Shown here: positions 1-7,050 of the stretch, one piece after another | Position numbering within the stretch: the first letter of the stretch is position 1 | Layout of the letters: each line of letters begins with the position of its first letter | From: an uncultured Christensenella sp. | GTDB lineage: Bacteria > Bacillota > Clostridia > Christensenellales > UBA1750 | Direction: 5' to 3' | Assembly (NCBI GenBank): GCA_905193155.1 | Contig: CAJJNQ010000052.1 | Location: 1-15,443 of the forward strand | DNA length: 15,443 nt | Position numbers and translations under genes: made by a program | Notes under the pieces: generated by a model | What the model was told of the DNA's origin: nothing | What the model saw: the letters and a program-made list of their open reading frames with translations, nothing else | Databases searched by the model: none

Positions 1-6
1 TATAAT
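1..6 (+). promoter_or_regulatory. Possible -10 box of the lipid kinase gene
   Basis: TATAAT lies at the very edge of the window, about 52 bases before the ATG at 59, giving a plausible leader of about 46 bases. The -35 region would be outside the window, so the promoter cannot be confirmed. Confidence 0.3.
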
Positions 7-58
7 GACGCTTAATTAGGCATAGAATGATCGTCGGATTTTGCGGAGGGATTTGGAC

Positions 59-955
59 ATGGAGAACGGGAAAGACAGCCGCGTGCTGCTGATCCTGAAC
101 CCTGTGGCGGGGCACAAGGCGGCGAGGGTGCTGCTGTACCCGCTGGTGAAGCTGGTGTGCGCCAACGAGGGCATGGCCACGGTATACGCGACCTCGGCGC
201 GGGGCGAGGCCGAGCGCATCGCGCGGGAGCAGGGCGGGCAATACGACCGCATCCTCTGCTGCGGGGGCGACGGCACGCTCAACGAGGTGCTGACCGGGCT
301 GGTGCGCGCGGGGGTGACGGTGCCGGTGGGCTATGTGCCCACGGGCACCACCAACGACCTGGCGCACGCGCTGAACCTGCCCACGCGCCTGAAGGCGGCG
401 ATGAACCTGGCGGTGACGGGCAGGCCGCGCGGCCACGACGTGGGGCTGATGAATGGAGACGTGATGTTTGACTATGTGGCGTCCTTCGGGGCGTTTGCGG
501 ACACGGCCTATTCCACGCCGCAGCGGCTCAAAAACGCGCTGGGGCGGGCGGCGTACTTCCTCTGCGGCATCAAGCAGGTGTTCGAGCTCAAGCAGCACCA
601 CATCGTGCTGGAGGCCGACGGAAAGCGCATCGAGGGGGATTTTTACTACGGCAGCGTGTCCAACAGCACGCGCATTGCGGGGATCATTGACTTAAAGCAC
701 GCGGGCGTGGCGTTTGACGACGGGCGGCTCGAGGTGCTGCTCATCCGCCAGCCGCCCACGGTCAAGGCGCTCAAGGACTTCCAAAGGGGAAAATACGACC
801 CGGAGTACTTCTATTTCTTCTCGGCCGGGCAGGTGAGCATTGATTTTGACGAGCCTGCCGAATGGACGGCGGACGGCGAGTGCGCCGGGCATCTGACCCA
901 CGCGGAGATCCGCTGCCTGCCGCGGGCGGTGGAGCTGATCGCGCCGGAGGCGTGA
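59..955 (+). CDS. Diacylglycerol kinase family lipid kinase (YegS/DgkB type)
   Basis: A 298-residue soluble kinase of the DAGK catalytic-domain superfamily, which phosphorylates diacylglycerol or a related lipid with ATP at the inner membrane face; in Gram-positives this recycles diacylglycerol released during lipoteichoic acid synthesis. Visible motifs are the N-terminal LNPVAG (13-18), the nucleotide-binding GGDGTLNE (69-76), PTGTTNDLA (94-102), and the C-terminal DGE (272-274) that carries a catalytic acidic residue in this family. The length is typical. I chose ATG 59 rather than the in-frame TTG at 41 because GGAGGG sits at 45-50, correctly spaced for 59. It stands alone and ends at a strong terminator facing the convergent zinc-ribbon gene. 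The exact lipid substrate (diacylglycerol, undecaprenol-like or sphingoid) cannot be told from sequence. Confidence 0.93.
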   Translation: MENGKDSRVLLILNPVAGHKAARVLLYPLVKLVCANEGMATVYATSARGEAERIAREQGGQYDRILCCGGDGTLNEVLTGLVRAGVTVPVGYVPTGTTNDLAHALNLPTRLKAAMNLAVTGRPRGHDVGLMNGDVMFDYVASFGAFADTAYSTPQRLKNALGRAAYFLCGIKQVFELKQHHIVLEADGKRIEGDFYYGSVSNSTRIAGIIDLKHAGVAFDDGRLEVLLIRQPPTVKALKDFQRGKYDPEYFYFFSAGQVSIDFDEPAEWTADGECAGHLTHAEIRCLPRAVELIAPEA

Positions 956-974
956 AAAGATTTTGCATAAAACA

Positions 975-1002
975 AAAAGGAAGGGACGAAACCCTTCCTT
1001 TT
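975..1002. terminator. Bidirectional intrinsic terminator
   Basis: A perfect 11-bp stem (AAAAGGAAGGG with CCCTTCCTTTT, six-base loop) lies between two convergent genes. It gives a T-rich tail in both directions, better on the minus strand, so it probably ends both the lipid kinase and the zinc-ribbon transcripts. Confidence 0.85.
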
Positions 1003-1055
1003 CTGATTTAGAAAATCTCGCCGTGCCGCGCGGTTTTTGAAGCGTACAGCGCGGA

Positions 1056-1460
1056 CTATTTCGGCAGCTTTTTGCCGCAGCGGCGGCAGAAGGCAAAGCC
1101 CTCCTCGGCGGGCGCGCCGCAATAGGGGCAGTAGCCCGCGGCGGGGGAACTGTCCGAGGGGGCGGAGGAATCCGCAGCGTCCTCATGGCGCGCGCCGTAG
1201 CGGCGGTTGAGCGGGTCGTCCTCCTCGTCGGAATCCACGATGTCAAAGGCCGAGTAGCGGTTCTCGCCCTTCGCATTGCGGAAGTTGTAGACTGCTTGCC
1301 CCACGCCCAGGGCGATGAACACCAGCCCGAAGAGCGGGAAGAACACCGGCGCGCCCATGTTGATCGCCGCCAGCGTCCAGATCACGCCGAAGGCAACGGA
1401 AGCCAGTGCGCCGAAGCCGCCCATCATCGAGGGGCCGCGTCCGGGTTTGATGCTTTTCAT
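1056..1460 (-). CDS. Small two-helix membrane protein with C-terminal zinc ribbon
   Basis: A 134-residue protein. Two hydrophobic segments at about 13-33 and 37-55 form a membrane hairpin, followed by an acidic linker (DSDEEDD, 76-82, then Ser/Ala/Asp-rich to about 108) and a zinc ribbon with CPYC (111-114) and CRRC (125-128). Proteins of this plan, with a zinc-ribbon domain tethered to the membrane, are common in Clostridia and are usually annotated as zinc-ribbon domain-containing proteins; their role is unknown. The start is the ATG complementary to 1458-1460, with AAGGAGA about 7 bases upstream. Longer in-frame extensions run into the repeat region and have no ribosome binding site. The gene stands alone and converges on the lipid kinase. 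Confidence 0.85.
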   Translation of the reverse strand: MKSIKPGRGPSMMGGFGALASVAFGVIWTLAAINMGAPVFFPLFGLVFIALGVGQAVYNFRNAKGENRYSAFDIVDSDEEDDPLNRRYGARHEDAADSSAPSDSSPAAGYCPYCGAPAEEGFAFCRRCGKKLPK

Positions 1461-1513
1461 GGTAACAATCTCCTTTTGCCGCAGCGGGTGCGGTTGTTGA
1501 GAAAAGAATAGCA

Positions 1514-1559
1514 AAACGCGGCGCTGTGCGCAAGGGAAAGCTGCGCAAACGCCGCGTTT
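1514..1559 (-). terminator. Terminator-like hairpin upstream of the zinc-ribbon gene
   Basis: A 10-bp stem (AAACGCGGCG with CGCCGCGTTT) encloses a second inner palindrome made of two TGCGCA copies. Read on the minus strand it is followed by TTTTGCTATTCTTTT, so it could stop transcripts coming from the isomerase gene and repeat cluster before they enter the zinc-ribbon gene. The T-run is interrupted, so function is uncertain. Confidence 0.4.
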
Positions 1560-1600
1560 GGGGGGATGAAAACATCTTCTTTGGGAATCTGTCTGTCGAA

Positions 1601-1674
1601 GGCCGCGAAGCGGCCGATGAAAAGCGGGGGCGGGAGAGGGGGGTGCAGGGGGGAGCGAAGCTCCCCCCGCCCAC
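1601..1674 (+). repeat. GAA-loop palindromes at the left of repeat cluster A
   Basis: Contains GGCCGC-GAA-GCGGCC (1601-1615) and the stem GGGGGGAGC-GAA-GCTCCCCCC near 1650-1669. The part from 1630 onward is nearly identical to 7113-7157. No gene is credible here; open frames on both strands only restate the repeat. Confidence 0.75.
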
Positions 1675-1797
1675 CGGAGGCCGCGAAGCGGCTGGAGGTC
1701 GAGCGTTTTGGAGCAAAGAGTACTGCGTACTCTTTGTGGAAAATAAGCCGACCGAAACACCGGAGCAGCTCGAAGAGCTGATTCGGTGCGGCATCGG
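1675..1797 (+). repeat. Twin-hairpin repeat module, copy 1
   Basis: The order is a short GCCGC-GAA-GCGGC palindrome, a GTCGAGCGTTTTG flank, hairpin 1 (CAAAGAGTAC, loop TGC, GTACTCTTTG; 1714-1736), the spacer AAAATAAGCCGACC, and hairpin 2 (1758-1788; 14-bp arms around loop GAA) ending in CGGTGCGGCATC. Hairpin 2 contains one G-T wobble and one mismatch. Segment 1739-1820 matches 7315-7396 with four differences, two of them a compensating base pair. Confidence 0.85.
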
Positions 1798-1918
1798 AGG
1801 GTGAGCGAAGCGAACCTGGAGCATGAGCGTTTTGGAGATCAAGCCATAGTATGGCTTGATCGTAAAATAAGCCATGCGGAACACCGGGATGTTTTGAAAA
1901 AACATTCCGGTGCGGAGA
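1798..1918 (+). repeat. Twin-hairpin repeat module, copy 2
   Basis: Directly follows copy 1 in the same orientation. It begins with AGGGTGAGCGAAGCGAACC, then GCATGAGCGTTTTGGA, then hairpin 1 (GATCAAGCCAT, loop AGT, ATGGCTTGATC; 1837-1861), the spacer AAAATAAGCCATGCGGAA, and hairpin 2 (CACCGGGATGTTTT, loop GAA, AAAACATTCCGGTG; 1882-1912) with a single G-T wobble. Stem arms share nothing with copy 1 beyond the CACCGG/CGGTG base. The stretch 1919-1965 continues with another GAA-loop palindrome around 1921-1940. Confidence 0.85.
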
Positions 1919-1981
1919 AAGGGGAGAGCGAAGCTCCCCCCGCCCACCGGAGGGTGCGAAGAAAGCCCATAGCGTGTCCCG

Positions 1982-2068
1982 GAGGGGAAACCCCTCAGTC
2001 TGCTGCGGCAGACAGCTCCCCTCGGCAAGCAAGGGGAGCCGAGGGAACAGCGCAACCTTAGCCTCCCC
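1982..2068 (+). repeat. Truncated CCCCTCAGTC-type palindromic element
   Basis: Contains GAGGGG-AAA-CCCCTC (1982-1996), the variable palindrome GTCTGC-TGCG-GCAGAC (1998-2013), and the stem GCTCCCCT...AGGGGAGC (2015-2039), followed by CCTCCCCTGTGT. It is the left part of the same family as the complete element at 10731-10888; the right end is lost and replaced by sequence resembling the twin-hairpin module (GGGTGAGCGAAG, about 2080-2091). The interval 2092-2155 shows nothing further. Confidence 0.7.
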
Positions 2069-2155
2069 TGTGTGCTCAAAGGGTGAGCGAAGACGAGACG
2101 GAAGGATTGTCCCCATTCGCAGATCATATCCCCAGATACCTCTCCATCTGCCGCC

Positions 2156-3010
2156 TTACGCTTCGCAGCGGCGCAGGGCGGCGGCGACGGTGCGGACGGC
2201 GGCGTCCGCGTCCAGGGCGGCAAGCTCGGCGCGGGCGGGCTCGAAGGGCTCGATCATGTAGGGGGCGGTTCCGCCGGCGCGGGTGAAGGCGGAGAGCACT
2301 TTTTTCGCGTCGATCACGCCCGTGGTCATGGGCAGGGCGCGGCGCAGATCCCGCTGCTCATCGTAGGGCAGGCCGGAAACGCCGTCGTTCAGGTGCAGCG
2401 CGACGAGACGATCGGCGTGCTGCGCGGCGTAGAGCAGGTCGTCCGGGTCGGCGTTCGTGCCGCAGAACCAGTGGAAGGAATCGAACACGAAGCCCGCCTT
2501 GCCGCCCGCTGCGTCCGCCACGGCGAGCACGCCCGCCAGCGTGTGGACGAAGGGGTGCGGATGGAGACGCTGCAATTCGTGCGGCCCTAAAAATTCCAGT
2601 CCGTAGGATACGCCGTGGTCGGCGAGGATCTCCGTCACGCGGGAAACTCTGGAAACGTGCCAGTCAAACGCCGCATCAAACGGCAGCGGGCCGGACGACC
2701 AGATGTGGTTGTAGGCATGCCGCGCGCCGAGAACTTCCGCGAGCTTTGCCCGGCGGGACAGCTCGACCAGCGCCTTGTCAAAGTCCTCATCGGAGAGATT
2801 GGAGGCGTAAAAATCAGCGGGCATGGGCAGCAGCCCCCATTGCAGGCCGTTGTCCTTCAGGATGCCGGCGGCTTCCCCGGCGGCGGCTTCGCTCTCCAGC
2901 GCAGCATCCGGCACGCGCAGGCCGGATATGCCGTATTTGGCGCACAGCGGCGCAAGCACGGAGAGGGGATGGTTCAGCCCCAGCATCGAGGCGTCCAGTA
3001 CGGAATACAT
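2156..3010 (-). CDS. Sugar phosphate isomerase/epimerase-like TIM-barrel protein
   Basis: A 284-residue protein of the AP-endonuclease family 2 / xylose-isomerase-like TIM-barrel superfamily (COG1082), whose members isomerise or epimerise sugars, inositol derivatives or sugar acids using a divalent metal. Barrel-strand ends carry the expected metal ligands: E139 in GLEF, D177 and H180 in FDSFHW, H206 in ALHLND, and E254 in MIEPFEP. The length is right for the family. The start ATG (3008-3010) has AAGGAG about 10 bases upstream; the TTA at 2156-2158 is the stop. Upstream, 24 bases away, is the tail of a broken reading frame, so the gene may once have been the distal member of an operon. The substrate cannot be assigned; an inositol or keto-sugar role is possible but not shown. 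Confidence 0.87.
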   Translation of the reverse strand: MYSVLDASMLGLNHPLSVLAPLCAKYGISGLRVPDAALESEAAAGEAAGILKDNGLQWGLLPMPADFYASNLSDEDFDKALVELSRRAKLAEVLGARHAYNHIWSSGPLPFDAAFDWHVSRVSRVTEILADHGVSYGLEFLGPHELQRLHPHPFVHTLAGVLAVADAAGGKAGFVFDSFHWFCGTNADPDDLLYAAQHADRLVALHLNDGVSGLPYDEQRDLRRALPMTTGVIDAKKVLSAFTRAGGTAPYMIEPFEPARAELAALDADAAVRTVAAALRRCEA

Positions 3011-3034
3011 ATCGTCTTTTCTCCTTTCAGCGGC

Positions 3035-3100
3035 TCAGTCTTCCGGCGCGATGCCTAGCGCCCTGCACAGCGCGCGCATCATGTCCACATCGCCAACTCT
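3035..3100 (-). pseudogene. Possible C-terminal relic of a gene upstream of the isomerase
   Basis: An open stretch ends in TGA 24 bases before the isomerase start, which is operon-like spacing, and encodes DVDMMRALCRALGIAPED. The composition is helical and protein-like, but an in-frame stop lies at 3101-3103 and the repeat module begins about 3 bases further on. I infer the 3' end of a gene whose body was lost where the repeat now sits. The stretch is short enough to be chance, and I do not recognise the family. Confidence 0.3.
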
Positions 3101-3106
3101 TCATAC

Positions 3107-3230
3107 GGAGGGCGAGCGAAGCGAACCTGAAGCATGAGCGTTTCAGTTCTGACAGCGCAGTGCGCTGTCGGAACTGAAAAAGCCATGCGGAACACCGGAA
3201 TGCCCCGAAGGGGCATTCCGGTGCGGCATC
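3107..3230 (+). repeat. Twin-hairpin repeat module, copy 3 (single, intact)
   Basis: The best isolated copy. GGAGGGCGAGCGAAGCGAAC leads into GCATGAGCG, hairpin 1 (3142-3178; 17-bp arms, one T-G wobble, loop AGT), AAGCCATGCGGAA, and hairpin 2 (CACCGGAATGCCCC, loop GAA, GGGGCATTCCGGTG; 3193-3223, perfect 14 bp), ending in CGGCATC. It sits between divergent genes. From 3231 to the promoter at 3372 I see no gene or further repeat. Confidence 0.85.
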
Positions 3231-3371
3231 GCCCCATCTTCCTGTGAAATCCCCACCGCAAAATCAAATTCATATGGGATTAGCGGAAAACAGATGCGGG
3301 ATCTCCACCCAAAGGATAACCCCGGCGCGGGCGTTCCGTCAATCGCAAAATGCCCTTTTGCCCTGTCTGAT

Positions 3372-3400
3372 TTGCAAACCGGTTCCCGTTCTGCTAAAAT
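3372..3400 (+). promoter_or_regulatory. Sigma-A-type promoter of the metallo-hydrolase gene
   Basis: TTGCAA (3372-3377), a 17-base spacer and TAAAAT (3395-3400), placed 36 bases before the ATG at 3437. Spacing and both boxes fit the housekeeping consensus. Confidence 0.65.
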
Positions 3401-3436
3401 GCTTCCAAAGTGACAAACAAACGGGGGTGCGGCAGC

Positions 3437-4258
3437 ATGAAAACGCAGGAGCGCGCGTCGGGCGCGGAACCTCTGACGGCGGAGGTCTGGAAAGAGAAGG
3501 ACGACACCGAGGTGCGCTGGCTGGGCGGCGCGGGGTTCTTTGTGCGGGCGTGGGGCGCGGCGCTGCTCCTCGACCCGTGCCTGTGGATTGGCGCGGACGG
3601 CAGGGCGGAGACGGGCTTTGCGCCGTTTTACCCGCCCGTGCTGCGGCCGGAGGAGGTTCCCGCGGGCACGGCGGTGCTCTACACCCACAGCGACGAGGAT
3701 CACCTGGGGCGAAGGACGGCGCAGGCGCTGGCGGGCGCGGCGTTTTACGGCCCCGCCCCGTGCGCGCGGGCGCTTTCGGAGATCGGCAGAGAGGCCGTGC
3801 GCGTGATCCGGCCGGGGGAGAAATTTGCCGTCGGCTGCATCAAAATCGAGGCGATCCCCGCCGACCACGGCTGGCAGAGCATGGATGTGAAAAAATACGG
3901 CGCGCCCTTCGGCCCGGAGGACTGCGTGGGCTACATCCTGCGCACGCCGCACGCGAAGCTGCTCTTTCCGGGCGACACGCGCCTGATGCCGCAGCACAGG
4001 GCGCTGCCCGACGATTTTGACGCGATGGCGTTCGATGTTTCCGCCGACCCGTGGCACATGGGCGTGCGGGACGGCGCGGAGCTGGCGCGGCATCTGTCCC
4101 GCGCCAAGCTGCTGCCCTGCCATTTCGGCACCTACGACGCGCCGGAGGCCGTGCCCCACAACGGCAGCCTGATCCTTGCGCGGGAAGCGCTGGGGGACGC
4201 AGCTGCGCGCCTTGCATCCGACGCCATCGGCGCGCCGGTGATCTTCGGAGCGGAATAA
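3437..4258 (+). CDS. Metallo-beta-lactamase-fold hydrolase (UlaG-like, COG2220)
   Basis: A 273-residue cytoplasmic protein. The metallo-beta-lactamase fold is shown by WLGGAGF near the N-terminus (28-34), the metal motif THSDEDH (83-89), ADHGW (142-146), FPGDTRL (177-183) and a C-terminal CHFGTYD (228-234). This order and length fit the UlaG-like group, which includes lactonases and other hydrolases. The first motif is unusual: the family usually has H-x-H-x-D-H, whereas here the second histidine is Asp86. I chose ATG 3437 (GGGGGTG at 3423-3429 upstream) over the GTG at 3410, which lies only about 10 bases after the -10 box. It is monocistronic, with its own promoter and terminator. The substrate is unknown. 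Confidence 0.85.
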   Translation: MKTQERASGAEPLTAEVWKEKDDTEVRWLGGAGFFVRAWGAALLLDPCLWIGADGRAETGFAPFYPPVLRPEEVPAGTAVLYTHSDEDHLGRRTAQALAGAAFYGPAPCARALSEIGREAVRVIRPGEKFAVGCIKIEAIPADHGWQSMDVKKYGAPFGPEDCVGYILRTPHAKLLFPGDTRLMPQHRALPDDFDAMAFDVSADPWHMGVRDGAELARHLSRAKLLPCHFGTYDAPEAVPHNGSLILAREALGDAAARLASDAIGAPVIFGAE

Positions 4259-4288
4259 ATCGGAGCAAAAGAATCGTTTTAGCACAAA

Positions 4289-4325
4289 CAAAGAAAGCCG
4301 CCGGTATAACCGGCGGCTTTCTTTG
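4289..4325. terminator. Bidirectional intrinsic terminator
   Basis: A perfect 17-bp stem (CAAAGAAAGCCGCCGGT with ACCGGCGGCTTTCTTTG, loop ATA) lies between convergent genes and has T-rich descending arms in both directions. It likely ends both the metallo-hydrolase transcript and the padR operon transcript. Confidence 0.85.
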
Positions 4326-4375
4326 CATGATCCGCAAAGCGGGCGAATGCGGCTCCGCCTGCGGCGGTGATTTTT

Positions 4376-5092
4376 TTACTCCTGCACCTTCCAGCTGGCG
4401 TTGGTGGCGGATTCAAAGACCTGCCGCGGCAGCAGGGGTTGGGCGGCGGCCTCGGCGGTCCCGGCGGAAACGGCGCCTTGGGCGAACTCCGCGCCCGCGC
4501 GCTGGAGCAGCTCTAAGCGCTGCGAAACCAGGTCGAGCACGATCGGGTGGGTCTGGTCGCGGCGGAACAGCTCGCCCTGCCCGCAGAACAGCGCGGCGTA
4601 GTTGCCCGCGCCCCACAGGCGGTCGAACTGGGCGCGCACCGCGTCGTAGTTGCCCTCCGCGGTGTAAAAGCCGCAGGTGGAGATCAGCGCCATGCGTTTG
4701 CGGAGCAGACGCTCGTCGCGCAGCGGATGCCCGCCATAGGGCGAATCCGGGTTCATGACGGGCAGGCTCAGCGGCAGCGTGCGGTCGAGAAACAGCTTCA
4801 GGCGCGAGGGCAGCGAGAAATAGTAGAGCGGGAAGGAGAAGATCAGCACGTCCGCCTCGACATATTTCAGCAGCGCGCCGTTCATATCGTCAGGGTGGAC
4901 GCAGCGGCCGGGCGTTTTCGTCCAGCAGGTAAAGCACCCGCTGCATTCGTGCAGATTCATGCATCTGAGGTCGAGCGCTTCGACCTCGCTGCCGGGCGCG
5001 GCGGCGCACAGGCCGCGGGTGAAGGCGCGGGTCAGGCGCAGGGTATTGCTGCGCTCCCCGCGGGGGCTGCCGTTGATCACGAGAATCTTCAT
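4376..5092 (-). CDS. Flavodoxin-fold NAD(P)H-dependent oxidoreductase
   Basis: A 238-residue protein of the NADPH-dependent FMN reductase / flavodoxin-like fold family. The N-terminal strand and phosphate loop INGSPRGERSNT (6-17) bind FMN phosphate; SFPLYYFSLPSRLKLFLDR (86-104) is the conserved isoalloxazine-side segment. A Cys cluster CSGCFTC (50-56) plus C64 is typical of iron-sulfur-flavoprotein-like relatives but is too short to prove a cluster. The C-terminal extension beyond about 180 is longer than in minimal flavodoxins. It is the second gene of an operon: its ATG lies 3 bases after the padR stop, and its AAGGAGG is inside the 3' end of padR. By context it is a target of that regulator, probably reducing a quinone, nitro or other electrophilic compound; the substrate is not shown. 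Confidence 0.87.
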   Translation of the reverse strand: MKILVINGSPRGERSNTLRLTRAFTRGLCAAAPGSEVEALDLRCMNLHECSGCFTCWTKTPGRCVHPDDMNGALLKYVEADVLIFSFPLYYFSLPSRLKLFLDRTLPLSLPVMNPDSPYGGHPLRDERLLRKRMALISTCGFYTAEGNYDAVRAQFDRLWGAGNYAALFCGQGELFRRDQTHPIVLDLVSQRLELLQRAGAEFAQGAVSAGTAEAAAQPLLPRQVFESATNASWKVQE

Positions 5093-5095
5093 GGT

Positions 5096-5656
5096 TCAGT
5101 CCTCCTTTGCTTCGGTTGTATCGCGCGGGAGCCTTTGCAGGCAGTCCTGCGCCCACGCGCGGCACATCCGGATGTATTGCCGGTTGAAATCCGCCGCCAT
5201 GTCCCAATAGAGGCTCTCGGCCTCCAAGCCGGGGCGGTATTCCTCGCTGTCGGCTCTGGCGGCGTCAAACTCCCGCACGCGCGCGTCGCACTCCGCCAGC
5301 AGGCTTTGCAGGCGCTCGGCGGTGCGCTCCGGCGGCAGCGCACCGGAGAAGAACACCTTCATCAGCATCTCGCTCTTGACGAGCAGCGCGCCGCCGTCGG
5401 GCTCGTTTAGCCACCGGGCAAGCTCCTGCTCGCCGTCCTGCGTGAGGGAGAACAGCTTTTTGCTCGGCCGGTCGCGCTGCACGATGACCTGATGCGAGAT
5501 CAGTCCGGCTCTTTCCAGTTTATCGAGCGTTGCGTAGATCTGGCTGGTCTGCGCGTGCCAGAAGAGGTTGACCGACGCGCGGAACGCCTTGGACAGGTCA
5601 TAGCCGCTCATGCTGCCGTAATGCAGCAGCCCTAAGATGCCGTGTGCAAGCGGCAT
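5096..5656 (-). CDS. PadR-family transcriptional regulator
   Basis: A 186-residue DNA-binding repressor. The N-terminal PadR winged helix is clear: ILGLLHYGSMSGYDL (7-21), the recognition region QTSQIYATLDKLERAGLI (36-53), and the beta wing with KKLFSLTQDGEQEL (66-79). Residues 90-175 form the helical dimerisation region of the Vir_act_alpha_C type, with WDMAADFNRQY (151-161). This is the longer PadR subclass. The ATG has AAGGAGG about 7 bases upstream. It heads an operon with the flavin oxidoreductase, and its own promoter carries an inverted repeat, so autorepression relieved by a phenolic or drug-like ligand is the likely scheme, by family precedent only. Confidence 0.92.
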   Translation of the reverse strand: MPLAHGILGLLHYGSMSGYDLSKAFRASVNLFWHAQTSQIYATLDKLERAGLISHQVIVQRDRPSKKLFSLTQDGEQELARWLNEPDGGALLVKSEMLMKVFFSGALPPERTAERLQSLLAECDARVREFDAARADSEEYRPGLEAESLYWDMAADFNRQYIRMCRAWAQDCLQRLPRDTTEAKED

Positions 5657-5678
5657 GGGAATTCCTCCTTTGCCCTTT

Positions 5679-5726
5679 ACTATTCTAATTATGGAATAGT
5701 ATAATACTGGAATGTCGATCTGTCAA
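5679..5726 (-). promoter_or_regulatory. padR operon promoter with overlapping operator palindrome
   Basis: On the minus strand TTGACA (complement of 5721-5726), 17 bases, TATACT (complement of 5698-5703): a near-perfect sigma-A promoter. An inverted repeat ACTATTC-8-GAATAGT (5679-5700) covers the -10 downstream edge and the expected start site, and a smaller palindrome AGTATAATACT (5698-5708) overlaps the -10 itself. A repressor bound here would block transcription, so this is the likely PadR operator. Confidence 0.75.
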
Positions 5727-5749
5727 GCGGAACGGAGAAAAATGCGCGG

Positions 5750-5778
5750 TTGTCGGATGGTGCGGCGCGTGATAAAAT
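5750..5778 (+). promoter_or_regulatory. Promoter of the amidohydrolase gene
   Basis: TTGTCG (5750-5755), a 17-base spacer and TAAAAT (5773-5778), 60 bases before the ATG. It diverges from the padR promoter with only 23 bases between the two -35 boxes. A short hairpin AGCCG...CGGCT (5798-5814) lies in the leader. Confidence 0.6.
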
Positions 5779-5838
5779 GGAGAAAACCGAAAAACGCAGC
5801 CGGAAAAAACGGCTTTAACAGGAAGGGGAAGAAAGTAT

Positions 5839-6984
5839 ATGCTGATTCGGAACGCAACGATTTACACGGCGGTGCAGCGCGAGCCTGTGCAGGGGGACAT
5901 TTTGATCCGCAACGGCAAGATCGCGGCGGTGGGGCCGAACCTCGACGCAGCGGGCGAAGAGGTCTTTGACGCGACGGGGCTCAACGCCTATCCCGGCTTT
6001 GTGGAGGCGCACTGCCACATCGGGCTGGACGGCTACGGCATCGGCTACGAGGGCGCGGACTACAACGAATACAACGACTCCGTCGTGCCGCAGCTGCGGG
6101 CGATCGACGGCATCGAGCCGCTCGACCCGACGCTGGGCATGGCGGCGCGCGCGGGCGTGACCACGGTTTGCACCGGCCCCGGCTCGGCCAACGTGCTGGG
6201 CGGCACGTTTGCGGCGATCAAGACCGTGGGCAGATGCGTGGACGACATGATCGTCAAGGACAATGTCGCCATGAAGTGCGCCTTCGGCGAGAACCCGAAG
6301 CGCTGCTACCGCGACAAGGGCATCTCCACCCGCATGTCCACCGCGGCCAAGCTGCGCGAGATGCTGATGAAGGCCAAGGAATACAAGCGCAAGCTGGACG
6401 AGGGCAAGGACCCCGCCTTTGACATGAAGCTGGAGGCGCTGATCCCGGTGATTGAGGGCAAGATGCCGCTCAAGGCGCACGCGCACCAGCTCAACGACCT
6501 GTTCACGGCGATCCGCATCGCCAAGGAGTTCGGCGTGAAGCTGACGCTGGAGCACTGCACCGAGGGACAGCTGGCGGCGGAGCGGTTCGCGGCGGAGGGC
6601 TACCCGATGGCGGTCGGCCCGTCGCTGACCCACGCCAGCAAGTTCGAGCTGCGCAACAAGACCTTCGCCACCCCCGGCATACTGGCGCGGGCGGGCGCGC
6701 ACGTCTCCATCATCACCGATTCGCCGGTGATCCCGCAGCACTACCTGCCGCTGTGCGCGGGGCTGGCCGTCAAGAGCGGCATGGATCCCTATGACGCGCT
6801 GCGCGCCATCACCCTCTGCCCGGCCGAGCACATCGGCGTGGCGGACCGCGTCGGCTCCATCGAGGCGGGCAAGGATGCGGACATCGTGCTCTGCCGCGGC
6901 GACGTGATGGACGTCAGCGGCGACGTCGTGCGCGTGCTCATCGAGGGCCGCGACGTGGACATGAGCGGCAAGGGCGAGGAATAA
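5839..6984 (+). CDS. Amidohydrolase (metal-dependent, imidazolonepropionase-like)
   Basis: A 381-residue protein of the amidohydrolase superfamily (COG1228-like). The N-terminal beta-sandwich half starts LIRNATIYT and includes GDILIRNGKIAAVG (19-32). The TIM barrel carries the metal motif EAHCH (56-60, H58 and H60), histidines at KAHAHQ (H214, H216), LEHC (H239) and the catalytic Asp in ITDSPV (D294). The C-terminal sandwich returns with GSIEAGKDADIVL (339-351). Such enzymes hydrolyse cyclic amides, ureides or dipeptides in the cytoplasm; which one is not visible. GGAAGGGGAAG lies just before ATG 5839. It has its own promoter, divergent from padR, so it might also respond to PadR, though no second operator copy is seen at its -10. 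Confidence 0.9.
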   Translation: MLIRNATIYTAVQREPVQGDILIRNGKIAAVGPNLDAAGEEVFDATGLNAYPGFVEAHCHIGLDGYGIGYEGADYNEYNDSVVPQLRAIDGIEPLDPTLGMAARAGVTTVCTGPGSANVLGGTFAAIKTVGRCVDDMIVKDNVAMKCAFGENPKRCYRDKGISTRMSTAAKLREMLMKAKEYKRKLDEGKDPAFDMKLEALIPVIEGKMPLKAHAHQLNDLFTAIRIAKEFGVKLTLEHCTEGQLAAERFAAEGYPMAVGPSLTHASKFELRNKTFATPGILARAGAHVSIITDSPVIPQHYLPLCAGLAVKSGMDPYDALRAITLCPAEHIGVADRVGSIEAGKDADIVLCRGDVMDVSGDVVRVLIEGRDVDMSGKGEE

Positions 6985-7003
6985 GGGCGGATTCCCCGTG
7001 GGG

Positions 7004-7050
7004 AAAGGCTCCCTCTGCATGGCTTCGCGGCCTACGAAGGAGGAGCCTTT
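7004..7050. repeat. Imperfect hairpin after the amidohydrolase
   Basis: Outer arms AAAGGCTCC and GGAGCCTTT enclose a 29-base interior with its own CTTCG-type small palindrome. It lies 20 bases after the stop codon and could act as a terminator, but the following T-run is only three bases. Nothing else is seen between it and the repeat cluster starting at 7113. Confidence 0.4.

Noticed and set aside
1601..1970. CRISPR array
   Set aside because: Repeated flanks and variable inserts superficially resemble repeat-spacer structure, but inserts are palindromic, unit lengths are irregular, and there are no cas genes.
1243..2223. Long minus-strand open frame (over 300 codons) across repeat cluster A, and similar frames at 1457-2116
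   Set aside because: Its peptide is Ser/Pro/Arg-rich and recurs in fragments wherever the repeat occurs; no ribosome binding site or domain. It is a translation of repeats and of the antisense of the zinc-ribbon gene.
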